Shown piece by piece: positions 50,286 to 59,100 of a stretch of 64,000 nt of DNA; within the stretch, counting starts at the first letter, position 1; every line of letters starts with the position of its first letter. This stretch comes from an uncultured Dorea sp. (GTDB lineage Bacteria > Bacillota > Clostridia > Lachnospirales > Lachnospiraceae). A program made the position numbers and the translations under genes. Below the pieces are notes generated by a model. The model was not told the DNA's origin. It made no database searches and saw nothing but the letters and a program-made list of their open reading frames with translations. The stretch lies in contig CAJUMF010000013.1 of the NCBI GenBank assembly GCA_910586965.1, positions 1 to 64,000 on the forward strand. The letters are read 5' to 3'.

Positions 50286-52118
50286 ATGGAAAGAAACAGA
50301 GAAAATTGGAAAGAATGGAAGATTGAAGAATTAATAGGGCAAGGTTCTTTTGGGAAGGTATATAGAATTTCTAAAGAAGATTTTGGGCACATATATGAAG
50401 CGGCATTAAAAATTATTGAAATACCACAGAATATGTCAGAGATAGAAAATATCAGAAATGAGGGTATGGATGACAAAAGTATTAATTCATATTTTTATGG
50501 GATAGTAGAGGATATCGTAAAAGAATTTGAATTAATGTCAAGATTGAAAGGTAATACAAATATTGTAAGTTACGAAGATCATATGATTTCGCCTAAAGAA
50601 AACGAATTTGGATGGGAAATAGGCATTCGGATGGAGCTTTTAACTCCTTTGGAAAAATATATGAGGCAGTATGTATTTTCAATTAGAGATGTAATTCAAT
50701 TAGGAATTGGTATATGTAGAAGTATAGAACTTTGTCAAAAGCAAAATATTATTCATCGAGATATTAAACCAGGTAATATATTTGTGACAAAATTTGGTGA
50801 TTATAAGCTTGGCGATTTTGGGATTGCTAGGCAATTAGAAAAAACTTCATATGCAATGTCCAGAAAAGGAACTTATGATTTCATGGCACCAGAGATATAT
50901 AAGGGCTCTCCATATGATAGTACGGTAGATATATATTCTTTGGGGATTGTGATGTATCGGTATCTGAATAAAAATCGTGCCCCGTTTTTGCCCGCATATC
51001 CGAATCCTGTTAAGTATTCTGACAAAGAAAAAGCAAATCTTTTAAGAATAGGTGGAGCAGAGATGAAGCCACCTTGTAATGCGGTTGGCAAGCTGGCAGA
51101 AGTTATTTTAAAAGCATGTGCATATTTGCCTGAAAATCGATATAAAAAGGCATCGGATATGAGAAGAGATTTAGAAAATATATATATTTTATGTCAAAAC
51201 GATAGTGACATGGATTTAGATATAATTTCATGCCGAAAGGAAGAGGCAAGCGTAGGAGAAAACAAAAAGGACATAAAAACTTATCAGGAAGATGAAACAG
51301 TTCTTATGTTTTCAAATGATTTGAAAAAGGAAAATAAAAGGGAAGGAGAAGCTATAAAAGATAATTCGGAAAATAAAAAATTAAAAGTTGTGGAATCAAA
51401 TAAAAACCTTGTATCGAAAGAAATAAAAATGACTCAGAAATCGGGAAAATATCAAATACCAACGCTTAGCTATAGGATATTGATAATAGTTGCAATATTT
51501 ATTTTTATATTTTTCGGAGTAAGTTATTTATCGTTGTATAAACAAGAGAATATAAACTTTGCCAAAATTATGAACAAAGGGAGGAGTCGAGCTATAGAGG
51601 AATGCAAAAATGTATTGGGAGAAAATATGTTAGAAAATTTAAATAAAAAAATTTTGGAATCGGCAGAAGAAGAAAAAAATAAATTGCTTGAGAAAGCAAG
51701 AGCCTGTAAAACATATGAACATGCTCCGGTTCAAATGGATAATGGACACGTTTATGCTATTTTTAATTTTAAAGATTTAGGGCTAAATACATATGATGAG
51801 TGTGTAGAATATTGCGAATCTGTAGGGGGGCATTTGGTAACACTTACTTCGGAAGAAGAGACACAATTTATTGTGGATTATATGCATCAATATGACGGGC
51901 ATGTTGTGTTGGTAGGGCTTTCCAAACAAAGAGATGGTAAAACTTGGGAGTGGGTAACAGGAGAAAAACTTGACTATGTCAAATGGGGAGAAGGACAACC
52001 AAGTGAACATGTCAGGGCAGATTATGCAGTTACTAGCAAAAAAACAGATGACGGTCAATTGATTAATCATTCTCATGGAAACTGGGAAACCTGGAGAATG
52101 GTTTGTGAGTGGGAATGA
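50286..52118 (+). CDS. membrane Ser/Thr protein kinase 2 with a C-type lectin outer domain
   Basis: A 610-residue kinase, nearly a copy of kinase 1 in the first 300 residues: GQGSFGKV, HRDIKPGN (Asp159), DFG and APE, all intact. The linker again has DETVLMF (Thr338). The membrane segment is at 396-416. The outer part is different: residues 480-610 form a C-type lectin-like domain, with YDECVEYCESVGGHLVTL, WEWVTGEKLDYVKWGEGQP and a closing GNWETWRMVCEWE. Such a domain could bind a glycan or protein on the cell surface. I know of few bacterial kinases with this outer domain. Confidence 0.88.
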   Translation: MERNRENWKEWKIEELIGQGSFGKVYRISKEDFGHIYEAALKIIEIPQNMSEIENIRNEGMDDKSINSYFYGIVEDIVKEFELMSRLKGNTNIVSYEDHMISPKENEFGWEIGIRMELLTPLEKYMRQYVFSIRDVIQLGIGICRSIELCQKQNIIHRDIKPGNIFVTKFGDYKLGDFGIARQLEKTSYAMSRKGTYDFMAPEIYKGSPYDSTVDIYSLGIVMYRYLNKNRAPFLPAYPNPVKYSDKEKANLLRIGGAEMKPPCNAVGKLAEVILKACAYLPENRYKKASDMRRDLENIYILCQNDSDMDLDIISCRKEEASVGENKKDIKTYQEDETVLMFSNDLKKENKREGEAIKDNSENKKLKVVESNKNLVSKEIKMTQKSGKYQIPTLSYRILIIVAIFIFIFFGVSYLSLYKQENINFAKIMNKGRSRAIEECKNVLGENMLENLNKKILESAEEEKNKLLEKARACKTYEHAPVQMDNGHVYAIFNFKDLGLNTYDECVEYCESVGGHLVTLTSEEETQFIVDYMHQYDGHVVLVGLSKQRDGKTWEWVTGEKLDYVKWGEGQPSEHVRADYAVTSKKTDDGQLINHSHGNWETWRMVCEWE

Positions 52119-52130
52119 CAGGGAGAAATG

Positions 52131-53033
52131 ATGAAAGTTTGGAAAATAGTTGTTTTATTTTTTATATTTACAATGATATTTGTTGGATGCCAAGAAAAAA
52201 AAGATACAGAAAATGAAGAAAATATTGAAAGAGAGACAGTAAATTCTGCCAAAGATAGAGACACAAAAGAAATAGATGATACAGTAAAGCGGGAAGAAGA
52301 AGTGGAAACAAATACAACACATGTATATTCTCAGAACGGCGATTGGGAGGATTATTTGAATTTAGGGGCTAACTATCTTGTTCTTGCGATTGGAAATGTA
52401 GGAAATCTTGTAGATGGAGGAAATACGCCGATATTTGATTCTATGGAAGGAGGGAAAGAGATTGCAAAATTGCAATATAATGTGGCATTAGTAGTCAATT
52501 TAAATATAATTGAAAATAACAAACTGATGTCGGAAAATTCCAATCTTTGGATTCCTGTAGAACTTCCCAATTTAGATTGTGTAGGATATGTAAAAGCATC
52601 ACAGGTGCGTATAGGGAGTGTAAAAGTAAAAAATTGTACTGAAAAATATATAAGAAATATCGTGATAGAAAATGCAATACGTTATTTGGGAACACCTTTT
52701 GTAAACCATGGTGATTCAATGGAAAATGGCATTGATTGTTCAAAATATATTCAGCAGTTGTATGAGTTAGTCGGAGTCGAAGTCGCAGATACCTCTAAAT
52801 TAATACGTGATGCCGCATATAGACAGACAACAGATGAATCATTGGCAGAACCTGGAGATGTTGTATATTATGATGTTGAAAAAACGGGTCATGTAGCGAT
52901 ATATCTTGGGAACGGTTTTATTATAAACTCGGCAGGACACGATGGAAAGATATATCCGGAAGGCGGCGTCAGGATTTCTTGCATTCAATATCATGACAGA
53001 GAAGAGTACATATTTTGTAAAATATTGCAATAA
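52131..53033 (+). CDS. NlpC/P60 cell-wall hydrolase lipoprotein
   Basis: A 300-residue lipoprotein. The signal peptide ends in FVGC with Cys20 as the lipid site, then a charged linker follows. An SH3-like region lies at about 90-155, and the NlpC/P60 domain at 165-300 has the catalytic Cys203 in NGIDCSKYIQQLY and His254 in KTGHVAIYLGNGF. It would cut peptide links in peptidoglycan at the outer face. ATG 52131 is preferred over 52128 because GGGAG is better spaced. Its place in the operon suggests opening the wall for the secretion machine or reshaping it near the kinases. Confidence 0.88.
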   Translation: MKVWKIVVLFFIFTMIFVGCQEKKDTENEENIERETVNSAKDRDTKEIDDTVKREEEVETNTTHVYSQNGDWEDYLNLGANYLVLAIGNVGNLVDGGNTPIFDSMEGGKEIAKLQYNVALVVNLNIIENNKLMSENSNLWIPVELPNLDCVGYVKASQVRIGSVKVKNCTEKYIRNIVIENAIRYLGTPFVNHGDSMENGIDCSKYIQQLYELVGVEVADTSKLIRDAAYRQTTDESLAEPGDVVYYDVEKTGHVAIYLGNGFIINSAGHDGKIYPEGGVRISCIQYHDREEYIFCKILQ

Positions 53034-53090
53034 TCCGTATGTCAATAAAGATAAATATTAAATAAAAAGAAGTATGCAAAGGAGTTTTTG

Positions 53091-53876
53091 ATGGAGAAAT
53101 ACCTGATAAGTGCCGGAACACATATTGGAAACATAAGAAAGAAGAATGAAGATAATTTATTTATTAATGGAATTTATAAAAGAAGAAAAGAAACCAAGTT
53201 TTCATATAATGGTTTATTTCAACAGAAAGAAACTAGCGTAGTAGGAATATTTGATGGTATGGGTGGATTGGGAAATGGAGATAAGGCTTCCTACATAGCA
53301 GTTAAAATTCTTGATAAATATTTTGAATTTGTAAGAAAAAAAGGAGTCAATTTCAATTCAGATGTTGTATTAAAAAAAATCAATAAATGTATTTGTCGGG
53401 AAATAGATAAATCCTCAGAAAAAATGGGAAGTACAGCAGTGCTTTTATTTTGCAAAGATGGACAGATACAGATTAGTAATATTGGAGATAGCAGAGCATA
53501 TTTATACCGGGATGGAGTTCTCAGACAGATATCTGTAGATCACACGGAACAAAGCAGCATGTTTAGGATGCAAGAACAGCTTGGAATAACAAAATTAATC
53601 GATATTCCCAATAGTAGGAACACTTTGACACAGCATTTGGGAATTCAAGAGAATGAATTTATTTTGGAGCCGACAGAATCAGAAATGATTCGGGTTCAGA
53701 AAAAGGATATTTATCTTTTATGCAGTGACGGGCTAACAGGGATGTTGCAGGATACAGAGATTTCAGATGTTTTGAGTATGAATATGGATTTGTGGAATAA
53801 GAAAAGAATATTAATTGAGAAGGCGATGCAGGCTGGAGGAAAAGATAATATTACAGTTATACTGATTGAAACATAA
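53091..53876 (+). CDS. PP2C-family Ser/Thr protein phosphatase
   Basis: A 261-residue phosphatase with the metal and catalytic motifs in order: NIRKKNEDNLF, GIFDGMGGLGNGD, ISNIGDSRAYLYRDG, LCSDGLTGML and GGKDNITVIL. It is soluble and would remove phosphate from threonines added by the three kinases of this operon and from the EssC-bound targets. AAAGGAG precedes ATG 53091; a TTG at 53088 is not used. Kinases and phosphatase in one operon make a reversible switch. Confidence 0.93.
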   Translation: MEKYLISAGTHIGNIRKKNEDNLFINGIYKRRKETKFSYNGLFQQKETSVVGIFDGMGGLGNGDKASYIAVKILDKYFEFVRKKGVNFNSDVVLKKINKCICREIDKSSEKMGSTAVLLFCKDGQIQISNIGDSRAYLYRDGVLRQISVDHTEQSSMFRMQEQLGITKLIDIPNSRNTLTQHLGIQENEFILEPTESEMIRVQKKDIYLLCSDGLTGMLQDTEISDVLSMNMDLWNKKRILIEKAMQAGGKDNITVILIET

Positions 53877-53893
53877 AATGTAAACAGATAGGA

Positions 53894-55957
53894 ATGGAGA
53901 ATATGGAAACGGGAGAATTATGGAATGGCTGGACAGTCGAAAAATTCATAGGAGAAGGATCATTTGGCAAAGTATATCAGATTAAAAAAGAAGAATTTGG
54001 TCATACATATGAAGCGGCTCTGAAAATTATTGAAATACCGCAGAATCAGTCAGAAGTGGAATCAATTAAAAATGAAGGGATGGACGATGAAAGTGTAACA
54101 TTATATTTTCGCAGTATAGTTGAAGAATTTGTTGAAGAATTTGTCTTAATGTCAAAATTAAAGGGAAATTCTAATATTGTCAGCTATGAAGATCATTATG
54201 TTGTTCCTAAAGAACCTTTTGGATGGAAGATTTATATCCGGATGGAGTTATTGACACCGTTATATTCGTATTTGAAGACTCACACATTGACAATCCGGGA
54301 AGTTATTCAACTTGGTATTGACATGTGCCAGGCATTAGAAATATGTCAGAAATATAATATCATCCACAGAGATATTAAGCCGGAAAATATCTTTATATCC
54401 GATTTGGGCAAATTTAAACTTGGAGATTTTGGGATTGCACGTCAATTAGAAAAAACTTCCTCTGGATTATCTAAAAAGGGAACTTATACTTATATGGCAC
54501 CGGAAGTTTATAAAGGTTTTCCGTATAATTCAACAGTTGATATTTATTCACTTGGAATTGTTCTATATAGATTTTTGAATAATAACCGAACACCTTTTAT
54601 GCCTCCATCACCTCAACCTATTCGGTATTCCGATAAAGAAAATGCGAATATTTTAAGGCTAAGTGGAAAAGAGATGCAGAATCCAGCTAATGCGGAAGGA
54701 AGACTGGGAGAAATTGTTTTAAAGGCATGTTCATATGAACCGACTACGCGTTATGAAAGTGCGGTAGAGATGAAAGCGGCATTACAATCAATTCTATATT
54801 CAGAATCAGAAGCAAGAATTATATATCCTATGGGGGATGATCTTCTTAATACAGACTTAAGCTATGCGACTAACAGCAAAGAGTTAGTGAGCAGGAATAA
54901 CATAAATAACACTGAGGAAAATACGGAAGAAAATTCCACAGTGTATTTATTTAAGCCTCAGAAAGTAATGGAAGGAAGCAAAGAAGATAAGAAGAAAGAC
55001 AGTGGGGAAGATAATAAGCGAGAAAATAACATTGAGAAAAAAGTAGGGGAAAAATCAAAAGATAAAATAGAAAAGAAGGCAGTAAATACAAGAAGAAAAA
55101 AGATTGCTGTGGTTGCTTCGGTATTTTTGATTATATTGTGTATTGCAGGAAGTGTGAAGGTTTATCAGGAGTCATTGAAGCGTGAAGTCCCTAATCTTGT
55201 AAATATGACCACGGAAACAGCGCAGGAAACGTTAAAAGAGAAAGATTTGGTTTTCATTCAGTCGGACAAGGAATATTCAGACACAGTAAAAAAAGGCTGT
55301 GTTATCTTACAGCAATATAAACCTGGAGAGATTATAAAAAAAGGTTCTGAGGTTAAAGTTACTGTCAGTAAAGGTGCATTAGTGACTGTACCGGATGTAA
55401 TAAATATTTCTCAGGAGGAGGCAAAAAAGAAGACAGGAGAGTTAGGCCTACAGTGTGAGATTAAAGAAAAGCAATATTCTGATCAAGTGAAGAAAGGTTT
55501 GATAATCAGTCAGGAGCCAGAAGCAGGAAATAAAGTCGAAGAAGGCAGTCAGATACAAATTATCGCCAGTAAAGGAATCGAAAAAAAGGAAGTGCCCTCT
55601 CTTGTGGGATTAACGACTAAAGAAGCAAAAAAACAACTAAAGAAACAGAAACTTAAGTGCAAGTCAGATGAATCGTACAGTGATTCTGTAAAAGAAGGAC
55701 AGGTTATATCTCAAAATATTGAAGCTGGAAAAAAGATAGATAAGAACAGTACAGTTACCATCATAATAAGCAAAGGCAAAAAGCCGGTTCCAAAACCAAC
55801 TGCATCAGCGAGTAAATCTAGGGCAAGCTCATCTGGGAGCAGTTCTGGCAGGAGAAGTACGACAAAGAAGAAAAGCACAACCAAAAAGAAGAGTTCAGGA
55901 AAAAAGAAGAAAAAGAGTGGAAGTGACAGTCTGGATTCATGGGATTTGGTGAACTGA
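53894..55957 (+). CDS. membrane Ser/Thr protein kinase 3 with three PASTA repeats (PrkC/PknB-like)
   Basis: A 687-residue kinase. The kinase domain is close to kinases 1 and 2: GEGSFGKV, HRDIKPEN (Asp160), DFG and APE. A linker motif STVYLF (Thr349) matches DETVLMF of the others. One membrane segment (405-423) is followed by three PASTA repeats (430-495, 496-562, 564-630) that bind peptidoglycan fragments or beta-lactams. The C-terminal tail is Ser/Lys-rich. A second ATG at 53903 is a possible start. It is the usual wall-sensing kinase type of Firmicutes, here embedded in a secretion operon. Confidence 0.92.
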   Translation: MENMETGELWNGWTVEKFIGEGSFGKVYQIKKEEFGHTYEAALKIIEIPQNQSEVESIKNEGMDDESVTLYFRSIVEEFVEEFVLMSKLKGNSNIVSYEDHYVVPKEPFGWKIYIRMELLTPLYSYLKTHTLTIREVIQLGIDMCQALEICQKYNIIHRDIKPENIFISDLGKFKLGDFGIARQLEKTSSGLSKKGTYTYMAPEVYKGFPYNSTVDIYSLGIVLYRFLNNNRTPFMPPSPQPIRYSDKENANILRLSGKEMQNPANAEGRLGEIVLKACSYEPTTRYESAVEMKAALQSILYSESEARIIYPMGDDLLNTDLSYATNSKELVSRNNINNTEENTEENSTVYLFKPQKVMEGSKEDKKKDSGEDNKRENNIEKKVGEKSKDKIEKKAVNTRRKKIAVVASVFLIILCIAGSVKVYQESLKREVPNLVNMTTETAQETLKEKDLVFIQSDKEYSDTVKKGCVILQQYKPGEIIKKGSEVKVTVSKGALVTVPDVINISQEEAKKKTGELGLQCEIKEKQYSDQVKKGLIISQEPEAGNKVEEGSQIQIIASKGIEKKEVPSLVGLTTKEAKKQLKKQKLKCKSDESYSDSVKEGQVISQNIEAGKKIDKNSTVTIIISKGKKPVPKPTASASKSRASSSGSSSGRRSTTKKKSTTKKKSSGKKKKKSGSDSLDSWDLVN

Positions 55958-55991
55958 TTGAAATGCAATAACAGAAAAATGGAGACATTGT

Positions 55992-56180
55992 ATGGAATTT
56001 TTAATGACAGATACAACATTTGTAATTTTCGAAATGATATTCATTGCAATTGTTCTATTCGTTGATATTCATTTTGAAAAAAAGAAAAAACGATTTTTGA
56101 ACAAAAAAGAAAAAGAAGAAAAATCGAACCAGGAAAAGCTGCTGCAGAGAAGATTAGAAAATAAGAAAAGGAGCAATTAG
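55992..56180 (+). CDS. small membrane protein between kinase 3 and EssC
   Basis: A 62-residue protein with one membrane segment (about 9-27, VIFEMIFIAIVLFVDIHF) and a strongly basic and charged cytosolic tail (KKKKRFLNKKEKEEK...). GGAG precedes the ATG. It fits tightly between the kinase and EssC genes (2 bases before EssC) and has no family that I recognise. It may stand in for a small accessory part of the secretion membrane complex, in the way EssA does in other bacteria; this is only position-based. Confidence 0.65.
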   Translation: MEFLMTDTTFVIFEMIFIAIVLFVDIHFEKKKKRFLNKKEKEEKSNQEKLLQRRLENKKRSN

Positions 56181-56182
56181 AG

Positions 56183-59100
56183 ATGAGTATTGTGTTGTCG
56201 GTATATTCTCAGGTGGCGTTTAAGGAGTATCTGCTCCCGCCATTAAATAATGCGGATCATATAATTACATTTCATAGCAACTATTTTCAATTGCAGAAAG
56301 ATGTTCAGCTACAGCTTGAAGTGTTAGATTATTGCTGGCAGATAAAAAACAGCGAGGATTACAGAATTGTTTCAGCTAAAAATTCTCAAAAATCATATGA
56401 ATTAAAAAATAATGAAATTCTCCAATTGAGAACACGGGATAATGAAGATATTTCTATTATTGTTAAGAATATAACTTCAGGAATCCATGCTTTTCAAAAA
56501 TATAAACTTTGGGATATCAATGAGATAACGATTGGTAAAAATAGTGATAATGACATTGTGTATGATTATTTGGGTATGATTTCACGGAATCATGCCCAGA
56601 TAATAAAAACACCTGCTGGATATAAAATATACAATGACAGCCCTAATGGAGTGTATGTCAATTCCCTTCGTGTAGAAAAGGAAGCAGAATTACAGTTTGG
56701 GTCATTTATTAATATAATAGGTCTTCATATTGTTTTCCTGAGAGATGTGATTGCTATTGATACAGAATCTAAAGATGTCAAAATCAATGAGGAAAAATTA
56801 AAAAGGTATGAGACATATGATGAAAAGACGGTATTACTCAATACTGTTGCGGAGACATCAAAAGGGAAAACAGTTTATCATCGTGCCCCAAGGAATTATG
56901 AAAAGCTAAATAGTGATGTAATAGAAATAGAAGAACCTCCGCAGCTTGCGCGTACGAAAAAACAGTCAATGCTAATGACGATTGGCCCGTCATTCACGAT
57001 GGTACTTCCTATGCTGTTGGGAAGCATATTGATGATCTATGCATCAGGACAAGGGTCTTCATTTTATATGTATTCAGGACTTGTTATGTCGGTTTCCTCG
57101 GCATTAGTGGCTGTTGTATGGTCATTATTAAATGCCAGAAATCAAAGAAAAGAAGAAAAAGAGGAAGAAGAATACCGTTTTAAAATCTATAGCGACTATC
57201 TGATTGAAAAAACGAATGAAATAAAAGAAAAATATGAGCGGACGGAAAAGAAGCTTAACACAACATATCCGGCAGCTATGGAATGTTTGAAATATGATAT
57301 ACATAAAGGAGTTTTATGGAACAGGAATAGAACGCATGAGGATTTTCTCAGCCATCGTTTAGGAGTAGGGGATACTCCGTTCCAAATAAAAATTGAGATT
57401 CCGAAAAAAAGATTTAAGTTATATAAGGACAGCTTATCCGAAAAGCCGGCATTTATTAAAGATAATTATAGTATGCTATATAATGTTCCAATCATGCTTG
57501 ATCTGCTTAAAAAAAATATGGTCGGTATTATCGGCGGAAAAAATAAGGAGGGCGCCATTGAAGTGGCAAAGCTATTAAGCGCCCAGCTTGCCGCTAATAA
57601 TTGCTATACAGATTTAAAGCTTGTATATATATACGACGGTTCAAATTCATCAGATTTCAGCAGGTGGGGGTTTGCAAAATGGCTTCCCCATGTCTGGTCT
57701 GAAGATAAAAAGATACGATTTGTAGCTTCTGGAAAAGAAGAATCCAGCGATGTATTTTATGAGCTGACGAAAATATTCCGTACACGTTTGGAGCAGTCTG
57801 AATGCGCATCCAAGGAGGAGATACCCAAACCATATTATGTTGTATTTGTTTCGGATATTTCTGTTTTGACAGGAGAACCTTTTTCAAAATATGTATTTGA
57901 CCATAGCAAAGAATGTGGATTAACGACATTTTTACTTGTAGAAAGATATGAAGAATTGCCGAATGACTGCGATTTCATCATTGAAAATACGGAGCTATTT
58001 CGTGGTATGTATGAAGTGTCCGAAAGCGAGGAGGAGAAGCAGAAGATAACTTTTGATACCTTGGGAGATAAAGAACTTGAAAGATTTGCCCGGTATCTGT
58101 CTTCCTTACAAGTTTTAGAAATAGAAGAAGGTGGGGAGATACCAAATTCTCTTACATTTTTTGAGATGCTGGGAATCAATCGGTTGGAGGATTTACCAGT
58201 CCGTGAGCTTTGGGCAAAGAACCGAACATATGAAAATATAAAAGGAATGATTGGAAAGAGAGCCGGAAATATGCCCTGTTATCTTGATGTGCATGAAAAA
58301 TACCACGGTCCCCATGGACTGGTTGCAGGCACAACAGGGTCGGGGAAAAGTGAGACATTGCAGACGTATATTCTCTCTCTGGCAATTAATTACAGTCCAG
58401 ATGATATCGGATTCTTTATTATCGATTATAAGGGCGGGGGAATGGCCAATCTTTTTAAGGAATTGCCTCATATGATTGGGCAGATATCCAATTTGTCAGG
58501 GAATCAAGTGAGACGGGCGATGACATCCATTAAAAGTGAGAATCGCAGGAGACAGCGTGTGTTTGGGGAACATGGAGTTAACAATATTAATGCTTACACA
58601 AAATTGTACAAAAATGGAGAGGCCTCAAATCCTGTACCGCATTTATTTATCATTATCGATGAGTTCGCGGAGTTAAAAAGAGAAGAGCCGGAATTTATGA
58701 AAGAGCTGATCAGCGTTGCACAGGTGGGACGCAGTCTGGGAGTGCATCTGATTCTTGCAACACAAAAACCAAGCGGGACAGTGGATGACAATATCTGGAG
58801 CAATTCAAAATTCAGGCTGTGTCTTCGGGTGCAGGATCAGCAGGATAGTAAAGATATGCTGCATAAACCGGATGCGGCGTACATTACACAGGCTGGACGC
58901 TGTTATCTTCAAGTTGGAAATGATGAGATATACGAGTTGTTTCAATCCGGTTTTAGCGGAGCGGTTTATGAGGAGAGTCTGTTGGAAGAAAGTACAGAAA
59001 TCGCTAAATTGATTGATTTGACCGGCAAGGTAGAGATGACCGGAAATACAGTCAGGGCATCCCAAAAGAAACGGGCTGAGGCAGCGTGGATTGATAATTT

